Assembly: GCF_028610705.1 (NCBI RefSeq) | Contig: NZ_JAQQWT010000002.1 | Location: 248,001 to 312,000, forward strand | Length of the DNA: 64,000 nucleotides | Reading direction: 5' to 3' | From: Halalkalibacter alkalisediminis | GTDB taxonomy: Bacteria; Bacillota; Bacilli; Bacillales; Bacillaceae_D | Part shown: positions 1 through 7,703 of the stretch, piece by piece | Numbering within the stretch: the first letter of the stretch is position 1 | Layout of the letters: the number at the start of each line of letters is the position of its first letter | The notes under the pieces: generated by a model | What the model saw: only the letters and a program-made list of their open reading frames with translations | Database searches by the model: none | What the model was told of the DNA's origin: nothing | Made by a program: the position numbers and the translations under genes

Positions 1-959
1 TGTGCATAACGAGACGGAATAGACAAGACGCCCGTTGGAATCCCTTTATTAGCTAAACTCATGGCTCCTTCATCCGTCCCAATACCAGGAAAGACTTCCA
101 ACTGATAAGGGATTTCCCGTTTGTCGGCTATTTTCAATAAATGATCTTTAACTGAAGAATGAGAGATCAAACTAAAATCCATTATTTTGATACCAGTACC
201 GTCTCCAAGATTAAGACTTTTATCCATCATTTCCTCTGGTGTATCACTAACCGCTGTTGTATCAATCGCAATGGCTACATCAGCATCTACTTGTCTTGCA
301 GCCACTTGAGCTCCTCTTAGACCAACTTCTTCTTGAACCGTAAAAATCATTGTTATTTCACCTGAAAAAGAGTGCGATTGTAGTTCTTTAAGTGTTTCAA
401 TGATGACCGCACAACCAGCTCGATCGTCAAAGCCCTTCCCTACTACTTTACCAGTCGTCTCGTTTCCAAGAAAATCGATAGATGGAGCCCAAGAAATCGG
501 GTTGCCTATTTGCACCCCTAACCGGATCGCTTCTTCTTTGTCCTTTGCTCCAATATCTATGTATAACTGACGATGATTACGGACCTTACTCGCATCATCG
601 AATTTAGTATAATGAGCTGATATGGTTCCAATAATACCGTTTAAATAACCTTTTTTCGTTCTAACTTGAACCTTCTGGGCTAAAAGAATTCGATCATCAT
701 GTCCTCCTAATTTTTCAAATCGAATGAATCCGTTTGGCTCAATGCTTTTAACTATAAAACCTACTTCGTCCATATGTGCCGTTAGCACTACACGAACACC
801 TGATTTATCTCCTTTTTTACGTGCAATGACATTCCCCATTGGATCAACCATTACTTCATCAACAAAAGGCTTAACATAATCTCTTATCCATTTAGAAACA
901 GGTTGTTCGAAGCCACACGGGCCATGAAGCAAACTTAAATTTTTTAGAAGTTCGAACAA
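1..959 (-). CDS. M42 family metallo-aminopeptidase, C-terminus cut by window edge
   Basis: Cytosolic dinuclear-metal aminopeptidase of the glutamyl aminopeptidase/YtoP (M42) family, which trims N-terminal residues from peptides. Visible motifs: TAHMDEVGF (first metal-binding His and Asp) near residue 65, GKGFDDRAGCAV (bridging Asp) mid-protein, and FTVQEEVGLRGAQ (catalytic Glu pair). The gene runs off the left edge at a G-I-P-T-G-V-L-S-I-P-S-R-Y-A stretch, which in this family lies shortly before the last metal-binding His, so perhaps 30-40 residues are missing. I prefer the TTG at 959, giving MFELLKNLSLLHGPCGFE, because AGAGGGG sits at the right distance before it; an in-frame ATG at 983 has no ribosome site. 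Family call is firm; substrate is unknown. Confidence 0.9.
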   Translation of the reverse strand, partial: MFELLKNLSLLHGPCGFEQPVSKWIRDYVKPFVDEVMVDPMGNVIARKKGDKSGVRVVLTAHMDEVGFIVKSIEPNGFIRFEKLGGHDDRILLAQKVQVRTKKGYLNGIIGTISAHYTKFDDASKVRNHRQLYIDIGAKDKEEAIRLGVQIGNPISWAPSIDFLGNETTGKVVGKGFDDRAGCAVIIETLKELQSHSFSGEITMIFTVQEEVGLRGAQVAARQVDADVAIAIDTTAVSDTPEEMMDKSLNLGDGTGIKIMDFSLISHSSVKDHLLKIADKREIPYQLEVFPGIGTDEGAMSLANKGIPTGVLSIPSRYA

Positions 960-984
960 ATATATCCCCTCTTTCCTATTCATG

Positions 985-1026
985 AAAAACCACTCAGAAA
1001 ATGATCTCATTTCCTAAGTGGTTTTA
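985..1026 (-). terminator. Rho-independent terminator of the 1032-1475 gene
   Basis: On the minus strand AAAACCACT pairs with AGTGGTTTT and is followed by a short T run. It lies between the stop of the upstream unknown gene and the start of the M42 gene, so the M42 gene probably depends on read-through or on a promoter of its own. Confidence 0.7.
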
Positions 1027-1031
1027 TCGTA

Positions 1032-1475
1032 TCATGTTTTCCTTAAACGGTTCCACTCTTCAGTAAGTTTCTTTAATTTATCTTTAATAGTGTTGATTGA
1101 ATGCTCATCGTTTAAACTTATAAAGTAGGACAATTCAATCAAAAAATAATCAATTTCACGATAAACAACTTCTGCTCCTCTTTTTATTTCTTCAGTACTT
1201 TTTGAAGCTATTTTAACAGTGAAATCAATATCCTTATCTAAAACGCTCAAGACTTTATCGCTTTTTAACTTAGCTTCAATCAATTCTAAATAACCTTTGT
1301 GCCTTTTAAAAATAAGTTTATTATTCACTTCATTGTTGTAAATATTTAAAATCATCTTTCCTTTATTAAATCCCCAGAAGATTCGATATTTATTTTGAAG
1401 TACACCATTAATTAGTTTATCCAATTGATTTTTAGGTACATTAATCGACAGATCATCGTAATGTGTCACTTCCAT
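1032..1475 (-). CDS. Conserved-looking protein of unknown function, 147 aa
   Basis: I do not recognise the family. The protein is soluble, lysine-rich and without signal peptide, membrane segment or cysteine-pair motif. Residues about 1-75 look beta-rich (YDDLSINVP, FWGFNKGKMILNIYNN); the C-terminal half looks helical (STEEIKRGAEVVYREIDYF, IKDKLKKLTEEWNRLRKT). The start is supported by GGTGAGGGG ahead of the ATG. It lies upstream of the M42 peptidase on the same strand, with a terminator hairpin between them, so it is probably a single-gene unit. Confidence 0.7.
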   Translation of the reverse strand: MEVTHYDDLSINVPKNQLDKLINGVLQNKYRIFWGFNKGKMILNIYNNEVNNKLIFKRHKGYLELIEAKLKSDKVLSVLDKDIDFTVKIASKSTEEIKRGAEVVYREIDYFLIELSYFISLNDEHSINTIKDKLKKLTEEWNRLRKT

Positions 1476-1639
1476 GTTGATACACCCCTCACCTAATTGT
1501 TTGGTATTGATAATGTGTATACAGAAATGCTATGGTATAGACTTGAACTAAGTCACCATTATAAATGTAAGCCCTTACATTACTATTATATTCATTTTTC
1601 AGAATTCATGCTAATCTTTTTTTATTTCATTTGTTTTAG

Positions 1640-1698
1640 AAAAAAGACAACTCATTGACCTGCATTTCCTTATAGGAGCAGTTCATCTGAGTTGCCTT
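1640..1698 (-). terminator. Terminator downstream of the penicillin-binding protein pseudogene
   Basis: Minus strand: GGCAACTCA pairs with TGAGTTGTC, followed by six Ts. It sits immediately after the stop codon of the decayed PBP gene and has stayed intact although the gene has not. Confidence 0.7.
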
Positions 1699-1703
1699 CA
1701 TGC

Positions 1704-3717
1704 CTATTCACTTGTGTCATAGTCTCGGAATAGCTCTTTCACTTTATGTACTACATAAGCACTTCCCATTTCAATGTCTTCAATCATCATTAACATTAGC
1801 AAATCACGATCGTCTGTATCCATTGCAACGAACCAACCTGTCTCGCTTCCTTCATCATCTTCACGAGATAATTTATGCTCTGCCGTTCCCGTTTTTCCTG
1901 CTAGTTTTACTTGATCAAGGCGAACGTCTGAAGCTGTTCCATTTGGATTCTCAATCACTACAATCAACGATTCGAGAATAATATCTGAATGTTCTTTACT
2001 GATTACTTCGTCTAACCACTATTCGGGTTGTTCAGTTGACAAAAGCAAAGGTCTAGGTATTGAACCATCGTTGAGAAATGTTGAATATAACATGGCTAAG
2101 TGCAACGGATTTACTAATAATTCCCCTTGCCCATAAGCTGTATCTGCAAGTAAGATTTCCGTATCCACTTTTTCTGTTGCAATTTGTGATTCTGTAAATG
2201 GATAAGCAAATGGCATACTATCATTAAAACCGAATTCCATTAATCCATGTTCAAAATCATCTATTCCTAATTCAACAGCGATCTTAGCAAAATAGATATT
2301 GTCTGAATACATCATTGCTTCTGTTAAATTTAATTGTTCTAAATGATTCGGTACTCTCCTTACAGAATGATTCCCCCAAGAACCCTCTTTCCTCCACCCT
2401 TCATTTGAACTAGCAATCTTCTGATTAGGATCTAAACCATTTTTTAAGGCGATCGCCGCCGTAATGGGTTTAATCGTTGACCCTGGGATGAATGCTTGCG
2501 CAAAACGATTCGTAAGTGGTCTTTGCGGGTCATTTCTAGTTGACTATATTCAGTAGGTGACATAACTAAAATAAATTCATTTGGATCATATGCAGGTGAG
2601 CTAACGAGTGTTAGGACTTCGCCGGTCACAGGATGTACGGCTACGCCTACCCCTGAATCCCCCTCTTGATTGAACTTATTAAAGGCCGCTTCCTGTAATG
2701 TACGATCAATCGTTAATTGAATCGATTCACCATTGATCGCTTCCTTTCTCTGAACTACATGTTTGTCTTTTCCTTCAGCTGACTCTATAAAGATTTCACC
2801 ACCACTTTGACCTCTTAACCGTTTTTCAAACAATCTTTCTAATCCTGCTCTACCTATCTTAGAATTAGATTAATAAGCTCTCTCTGTGTCTTCTTCTATA
2901 TCCTTTTCTGACACCAACCCTATGTACCCAATTAAATGAGCCGAGGCTTTTCCTGCCGGATATACTCTAGCCTTTGCTTCTCTATAAGTAGCAAAAGGAA
3001 TCGCTTCGTATAACTCTTCAACGAATGTTTGCTGATCGAATGAGACATTTTTAATGGAACAAATGTGTCAGGTCCAACCCAGGTTTGGGATAATTCCCCT
3101 CTTATAAATTCTTCTGAAACGTTAATTTGTTTACTTAATTGTTTGATCTCTTCTTCTTGATTTTCTACCCTACCAGGAACGACACCAATTTCATAAATCG
3201 TTCCATTCACAGCAAGTTCTTGATTATGACGATCAAATACACGCTCACTTGGATACAAGGTTCTAAGTTTAACGCGATCCCCTACTTCCATCATCGGAAA
3301 AATAAATTCAGGATTCCAATCGATTAACCATTCGTTTTTCTCTTCGTCAAGTGATAAAGAAACAGCAGAATCTAACTTGATGTCCCCTGTAAACATCGAT
3401 AGATTTTTCTCATATTGAAGCGTTATTTCACTTCCTTCAATTTTTTCATTCTCTTCTTTTTCAGGTGATATGAGAATAATAGAGAGATCACTTGCTTCAA
3501 TTTCCGTATATGTAGTTGTGTGTAACTCAATAAACTCATCTGCTGAAACGAGCTCCTTTGATTGACTTGAAAGTGATTCATACATCGCAGCATAATCACC
3601 TTGTTCCCATTCTAAGGCAAATGTTTGAAACACTTATTCAGGTGTGACAATGTTTTCAGCACACTCACCCACAATCAAAACGAGTAGACTGACTATCATT
3701 AAAGGTAATCTTATCAT
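1704..3717 (-). pseudogene. Decayed class B penicillin-binding protein (MecA_N/PbpC type)
   Basis: Remnant of a lipoprotein transpeptidase that cross-links peptidoglycan outside the membrane. In order: a lipobox-like signal peptide ending in Cys (start ATG 3717, AAAGGAGA ribosome site), an NTF2-like MecA_N domain (WEQGDYAAMYESLSSQSK), a PBP dimer domain, and a transpeptidase domain that still shows all three active-site motifs: PGSTIKP (STxK), YSDN (SxN) and KTGTAE (KTG). The reading frame is broken at least five times: TAA just after the signal peptide (about 3634), a frameshift near 3047, TAA near 2870, a frameshift near 2535, and TAG at 2019-2021. No single ORF can make an active enzyme. 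The similarity is to PBP3/PbpC of Bacillus. So many lesions argue against sequencing error. Confidence 0.9.
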
Positions 3718-3865
3718 TAACTTCTTATTCTCCTTTCCTCAAACAATCATTCATATTAGGTAAATATTACCTTATTTTTAAACTTTTATCATGTGCATTT
3801 GCAAAATTGCTCATTTAGTTTACATAAAAAAATACTCGTAAACTAATATACTTGTTAAAAACTAA

Positions 3866-3899
3866 AAAAAGACATTGTCTCTTAAGAGACAATGTCTTT
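3866..3899 (-). terminator. Terminator of the cold-shock gene
   Basis: A perfect palindrome, AAAGACATTGTCTC and its complement, with an adjacent run of A/T on both sides. It lies 9 bases after the csp stop codon, on the minus strand. Confidence 0.9.
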
Positions 3900-3907
3900 A
3901 GAACCAT

Positions 3908-4111
3908 TTATCGTTTTACAACGTTAGCTGCTTGTGGTCCACGGTCGCCTTCAACAATTTCAAATTCAACAGCTTGACCTTCGTCAAGTGATTTGAAACC
4001 TTCACCAGTGATAGCGCTGAAGTGTACGAATACGTCGTTTCCGCCTTCTACTTCAATGAAACCGAATCCTTTTTCTGCGTTAAACCATTTAACTGTACCA
4101 GTTTGTGCCAT
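3908..4111 (-). CDS. Cold-shock protein (CspB/CspC/CspD family)
   Basis: A 67-residue single-stranded nucleic-acid chaperone that binds mRNA and single-stranded DNA and melts structure at low temperature. The whole protein is one five-stranded OB fold with RNP1 KGFGFIEV (residues about 15-22) and RNP2 VFVHF (about 27-31), the aromatic surface that stacks on bases. Length is exactly typical of Bacillus Csp proteins. It is a single gene with its own terminator. Its leader is long (about 300 nt if the predicted promoter is right) and holds a strong hairpin, which fits the post-transcriptional control known for csp genes. Which Csp paralogue it is cannot be decided here. Confidence 0.97.
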   Translation of the reverse strand: MAQTGTVKWFNAEKGFGFIEVEGGNDVFVHFSAITGEGFKSLDEGQAVEFEIVEGDRGPQAANVVKR

Positions 4112-4182
4112 GCTTAAAACCCCAATCTTAAAATAATTTTACTTAATATGCAATCGTATTTACAATCCGAGGTAAATAAAAA

Positions 4183-4242
4183 TTCACATATTATAAGGAA
4201 CATCAACCACGAATCGAGTGAATATCCCTTATAACATGTGAA
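4183..4242 (-). promoter_or_regulatory. Long hairpin followed by a T-rich tract in the csp leader
   Basis: On the minus strand TTCACATGTTATAAGG and CCTTATAATATGTGAA can pair over 16 bp with one G-U-type mismatch, closing a 28-nt loop. The next bases are TTTTTATTT. It lies 71 nt upstream of the csp start codon. It resembles an intrinsic terminator inside the leader and could act as an attenuator or as a temperature-sensitive structure; both roles are inferences. Confidence 0.55.
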
Positions 4243-4422
4243 TACTGAACTCTTTAAAGTGTTGCCCATTGATGCAATTGTTTTATGGGTGAATCATAGG
4301 ATCCATCAATCAATCTCCAGACGATGAAAGCCCTGCCTCTCGTTCATCCTTGCGGCTCCTAGACCGCGCCAGCTGAATGAAAAGCGCTATACGTAAGTTG
4401 GAAGTTGACGACCGTTGTTATT

Positions 4423-4451
4423 ACTATATCCTATTCTACTGGAAATTGCAA
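4423..4451 (-). promoter_or_regulatory. Candidate sigma-A promoter of csp
   Basis: TTGCAA, 17-bp spacer, TATAGT on the minus strand. It is the best sigma-A match upstream of csp and would give a leader of roughly 300 nt. The stretch between it and csp (4112-4422) contains no ORF that I support, only the hairpin at 4183-4242. Confidence 0.4.
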
Positions 4452-4524
4452 GTAATTTCCCACTTATAGAAGGGGCAAGCCATGTGATCACAATAAAAAC
4501 AGCTCCACCTGTACCATAACAATA

Positions 4525-4567
4525 AGAAAAAGCAGATTCTACAAACTCATAGAATCTGCTTTTTCTT
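4525..4567 (-). terminator. Terminator of the 32-aa small gene
   Basis: AGAAAAAGCAGATTCTA pairs with its near-exact complement around a 10-base loop, with T-rich flanks on both strands. It begins 12 bases after the stop codon of the small ORF at 4579-4677. Confidence 0.85.
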
Positions 4568-4578
4568 TCTTACTATGG

Positions 4579-4677
4579 TTAATTACGGCTATAGTAGTCA
4601 TTAATGGACTCGAGAATCGATTGATCTTCCTTAATTTCCACTGGTTTACGCTCTGATCCTGTTTGTGCTTTATTCAT
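4579..4677 (-). CDS. Small protein, 32 aa, unknown function
   Basis: Encodes 32 residues beginning MNKAQTGSERKPVEIK and ending SINDYYSRN. It is hydrophilic, with no membrane segment. Support for a real gene comes from its signals rather than from homology: AAGGGGATGAG ribosome site before ATG 4677, a near-consensus sigma-A promoter (TTGACT, 18 bp, TATAAT) about 60 bp upstream, and a strong terminator right after the stop. I do not recognise the family. The alternative is a non-coding small RNA that happens to hold an ORF; the well-placed Shine-Dalgarno argues for translation. Confidence 0.65.
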   Translation of the reverse strand: MNKAQTGSERKPVEIKEDQSILESINDYYSRN

Positions 4678-4735
4678 GTCATCTCATCCCCTTAATCAAG
4701 TTGTTTGAATTTTTCATTATTATTTTCTTGTTTTT

Positions 4736-4765
4736 ATTATATGCTCACTGTACTATAATAGTCAA
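4736..4765 (-). promoter_or_regulatory. Sigma-A promoter of the 32-aa gene
   Basis: Minus strand TTGACT, 18-bp AT-rich spacer, TATAAT (11 of 12 consensus positions). Transcription would start about 50 nt before the small ORF at 4579-4677. Confidence 0.7.
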
Positions 4766-4830
4766 TATATTTTTTATTTTTGTATTAATACACAATTCTC
4801 CCTACTTTAATTGATTTTAAGCAAAAAAAA

Positions 4831-4852
4831 TAGGCCGAAAATTTCGGCCCTA
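4831..4852 (-). terminator. Terminator of the five-gene operon 8684-4850, overlapping the last stop codon
   Basis: Minus strand TAGGGCCGAAA pairs with TTTCGGCCTA and runs into eight Ts. The TAG stop codon of the DUF523/DUF1722 gene forms the base of the stem. Confidence 0.85.
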
Positions 4853-5821
4853 TGATAATGCTCTCCCTTTCCCAGAATCACTAATGGCTATTAGTCCTTC
4901 AGGATACGGTTCAAAATAGGTCTGCATTAATAAATAGGCATTTTCAAAACGATAACACCATGATCTTAATACTCCAAGCACACTACTAAGAGGGATTTGC
5001 TTCTTTCTATACTGGTCTAATAATTGCTCAAAATGCAGTTTTTCAGCTGAAGTCAGTTGATTGGAAAAATAGCCAAAAACATGTTGACAGACATTGATAT
5101 GAGCGGTTAATTTAACTGTTGTCGCAAACAATTCATTTAATCCTTGCTCATATAATGAAAAGACTTCATCGATTTCTAACCCCGCCTGATTGGCAACTAC
5201 TCTCCCCATCTCTCGCATTTTCACTTGGTTGCAAGCCATAAAAAGATACTTATTTTTCGCATGAAAGTTTACCAACTCTTTCATTTTAAGATCTTGTTTC
5301 ATGATGCGAAAGTCCGTTACCGTAAATAGATGGGTAAAATAATGCTCTCTTATTATAAAATTTTTTAAACGCCCCTCGTCTTCTATTGGTTTCCCTGGAA
5401 AGGCTGCTTGGATCCGACTTGTAAATGTACCACTACCTGTTCGTACTACAGGAGAGTTATCGATCCTTGCATATATTTTCGCGTCTGTTATTCCACAACT
5501 AGGAGAACGGCTTTTTAATAGGAAACCATCAGTATTCGTCAAACTAGTTATAAAGTCATCTGCAAAATCTGTCATTACTTGCGTAAGGTTTTTCTTAGTT
5601 TTCGGCTGTATTAATTGATTCTTTTCACCGTCTACTACAAGGCGAATCACTTCTCGTGGGGTACCGAGTCCGATTTCTACTTCTGGACATACTGGAATAA
5701 ACTCTACATAGTCAGCTAAGCTAGAAACAACCGGTTCACTTATTTTGTCACCGTTATACCTGCAGGCTGCAAATTCCATGCATTTACTTACGACTATTTT
5801 GGGTTTAGCAAACGCCCGCAC
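4850..5821 (-). CDS. DUF523 and DUF1722 domain protein (YbgA family)
   Basis: Two-domain protein of unknown biochemical role. Residues about 10-150 are DUF523, with the conserved SKCMEFAACRYNG start and a second conserved Cys-containing loop, SRSPSCGI. Residues about 190-310 are DUF1722 (LVNFHAKNKYLFMACNQ, LYEQGLNELF), the region shared with E. coli YbgA. Full-length fusions of about 320 residues are common in this family. I prefer the GTG at 5821 because AAAGAGG is 8 bases away from it, although an in-frame GTG at 5830 exists. It is the last gene of the operon, 13 bp after the Cof phosphatase. Confidence 0.85.
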   Translation of the reverse strand: MRAFAKPKIVVSKCMEFAACRYNGDKISEPVVSSLADYVEFIPVCPEVEIGLGTPREVIRLVVDGEKNQLIQPKTKKNLTQVMTDFADDFITSLTNTDGFLLKSRSPSCGITDAKIYARIDNSPVVRTGSGTFTSRIQAAFPGKPIEDEGRLKNFIIREHYFTHLFTVTDFRIMKQDLKMKELVNFHAKNKYLFMACNQVKMREMGRVVANQAGLEIDEVFSLYEQGLNELFATTVKLTAHINVCQHVFGYFSNQLTSAEKLHFEQLLDQYRKKQIPLSSVLGVLRSWCYRFENAYLLMQTYFEPYPEGLIAISDSGKGRALS

Positions 5822-5834
5822 ATCCTCCACCTCT

Positions 5835-6704
5835 TTACTGATTAGTTTCCGCTAACATTTTTCGAATTGCCAAGGCAACCCCATCTTCATCATTTCTTTT
5901 CGTAATAAAAGAAGATAAATCTTTAATTTCTGGCTCCGCATTCCCCATCGCAATCCGATATTTAGCTATTTCAAACATCGAAATGTCATTAAAACTATCC
6001 CCGATTACCATCACTTCATTCATATCAATTCCATGTTGAGTAGCCCATGCTTTAACAGCTAGTCCCTTTTGAGCCTGAACATGCGTGATCTCAATATTAT
6101 CAGCGGCTGACGCACTAATGGCCAAATCTTCATGTTCTCTTAATTTTTGTCTTGCCCTTTCTCGATTCATTTCATTTTGGGAAAAGGCAAGAATTTTCGT
6201 AACGATAACATCATCGTCACCAAGCAGGCTTTCATAACTATCGACTAACTGTATAGCTCCACTTGTATATCTTTCTTCAGCAATTAAACGCATCTTATCC
6301 ATGGAATCATCGGTTCCCGCTGATATTAATACGTCAATGACCGTTTGTATTCCTAATTCGTAATGATTTGTAAACGCACCTTTGTTTGTATAAAGTTCAA
6401 AATAAACATTCTCTGAGACTAAAATGTCAAAAATAGCTCTCGCTTTCTGTTTTGAAAGCGGGAAACTAGAAAGAACTTCTCCATGTTCATTACAAGTCAC
6501 CGCTCCATTGACGCTAATAACCGGACACGAAATGTCTGCTTGCTTAAGTGGCAATCTTGCCTCTAATTCATCTCTACCCGTTGCAACAATGACCGTTACA
6601 CCTTGTGTTTGGGCTTCTTTAACTGCTTTTGCGTTTTCTATTGTGACCTCTCGCTCATCTCCAAGTAAGGTCCCATCCATATCTGTGGCAATTAATTTAA
6701 TCAT
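5835..6704 (-). CDS. Cof-type HAD family sugar-phosphate/nucleotide phosphatase
   Basis: Cytosolic Mg-dependent phosphatase of the HAD IIB (Cof) subfamily, which acts on small phosphorylated metabolites such as sugar phosphates or FMN/PLP-type cofactors. Motif I DMDGTLLGD (residues 8-16) carries the nucleophile Asp8 and acid/base Asp10; motif II is IVATGRD near 59-65; the conserved Lys is near QKGLAVKAW; motif IV is GDSFNDISM. The C2 cap lies between motifs II and III. Length 289 is typical. The start follows AGGAGAGAGCG. Substrate cannot be read from sequence. Confidence 0.93.
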   Translation of the reverse strand: MIKLIATDMDGTLLGDEREVTIENAKAVKEAQTQGVTVIVATGRDELEARLPLKQADISCPVISVNGAVTCNEHGEVLSSFPLSKQKARAIFDILVSENVYFELYTNKGAFTNHYELGIQTVIDVLISAGTDDSMDKMRLIAEERYTSGAIQLVDSYESLLGDDDVIVTKILAFSQNEMNRERARQKLREHEDLAISASAADNIEITHVQAQKGLAVKAWATQHGIDMNEVMVIGDSFNDISMFEIAKYRIAMGNAEPEIKDLSSFITKRNDEDGVALAIRKMLAETNQ

Positions 6705-6717
6705 TGGCGCTCTCTCC

Positions 6718-6753
6718 TATATGTATGTTAACTTCTATATGTATATTAACTTA
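6718..6753. repeat. 18-bp tandem duplication at the GNAT/Cof gene junction
   Basis: Two adjacent copies of TATATGTATRTTAACTTM, 16 of 18 positions identical. The second copy contains the stop codon of the GNAT gene, the first lies just before the ribosome site of the Cof gene. Probably a local slippage duplication. Confidence 0.7.
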
Positions 6754-7156
6754 GTCTAGCAAATGCAACTAAATCACCTTTGTCGCAAGAGGTAAATTGA
6801 TGCTTTTCATAAAATTTCCTCACCTCGACACGATCGTTAGTTAACAACACCTTCTGCCTTACTTTTTCGAAACGAATTAATACTTTCTCCATTAAAGTAG
6901 AAGCAATTCCTTTTCTTTGAAACTTTTTCAGTATAAGAATATCCTGTATATAGATAATCGTTTCCCCGTCGCCTACAATTCGAACAAGGCCTATTAACTC
7001 GTCTTCTGCCCAAGCCGTTACTACGTAAAGCGAATTTAATACAGCACGTTGTAACGTATCTGGATCCCTTATATAGGCAGTCCACCCGACATCATTATAA
7101 AGATGTAATAATTTCTGCTGTTTGAGTTCGGTATTTTCTTTATATGTGACGTTCAT
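6746..7156 (-). CDS. GNAT family N-acetyltransferase, 136 aa
   Basis: Small acetyl-CoA-dependent acetyltransferase, single GNAT fold. The acetyl-CoA pyrophosphate-binding loop reads LKKFQRKGIASTLMEKVL (Q/R-x-x-G-x-A), preceded by strand IIYIQDILI and followed by the C-terminal YEKHQFTSC strand. The start ATG 7156 is chosen because GAGGAGGG stands five bases before it; a longer frame reading back to 7213 would overlap most of the GrpB gene end. It overlaps the upstream GrpB gene by 17 bp, so they are probably translationally coupled. Substrate unknown. Confidence 0.9.
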   Translation of the reverse strand: MNVTYKENTELKQQKLLHLYNDVGWTAYIRDPDTLQRAVLNSLYVVTAWAEDELIGLVRIVGDGETIIYIQDILILKKFQRKGIASTLMEKVLIRFEKVRQKVLLTNDRVEVRKFYEKHQFTSCDKGDLVAFARLS

Positions 7157-7673
7157 TATTTCCCTCCTCAAACCAGGCAATCGCTTTTTTCTCGATTTTT
7201 TGAATGTAACCATGTTTCCCCTTAATGTATTCCTCCATATTCGTTGGATGACTCATTGCTAAATTTTGTTTTAATTGACTATAGAACTGTCCTTCCTCTT
7301 TAAATGTCCGCATATAATCTCGAAAAACCAAATGCCTGGCGATCTCTTTATTTTCAAACTGATACATATGAACATGATGTGTACGTTCATCTCCACCTTT
7401 AATAAAAAATCGCCTACCACTCAAGCCGTTCTCACCTTGCGCTTCGTATCCGATCTCAAATAATGGTTCATTATAATCATCCATTTTTTCGATATGCTTT
7501 ACCACTACAAGAATATCAATAATGGGTTTAGCATGCATACCATTAATCGATGTACTTCCTATATGATGAATTTCCTCTATTTCAGATCTTAGTATGCACT
7601 GCAGCTTTTCTTTTTCAACTTGAAAAAGAGTGTTCCAGTTTTTTTGATAGGGAATCACGTCTACCTTTCTCAA
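7140..7673 (-). CDS. GrpB family protein (UPF0157, predicted nucleotidyltransferase fold)
   Basis: Single-domain GrpB/UPF0157 protein, 177 residues. The signature HHIGSTSINGMHAKPIID (residues about 35-52) resembles the GS and D-x-D region of the polymerase-beta nucleotidyltransferase fold; further conserved parts are RTHHVHMYQF and HLVFRDYMR. The catalysed reaction is not established for the family. It lies between the S66 carboxypeptidase (30 bp upstream) and the overlapping GNAT gene in one operon. Confidence 0.93.
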   Translation of the reverse strand: MRKVDVIPYQKNWNTLFQVEKEKLQCILRSEIEEIHHIGSTSINGMHAKPIIDILVVVKHIEKMDDYNEPLFEIGYEAQGENGLSGRRFFIKGGDERTHHVHMYQFENKEIARHLVFRDYMRTFKEEGQFYSQLKQNLAMSHPTNMEEYIKGKHGYIQKIEKKAIAWFEEGNNERHI

Positions 7674-7703
7674 TTACTCTTCCCCTTTCTTTATTAAACA
7701 CCT

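Noticed and set aside
1700-1981. + strand ORF of 93 codons opposite the PBP pseudogene
   Set aside because: Shadow of the transpeptidase KTG region on the other strand; no ribosome site or protein-like features.
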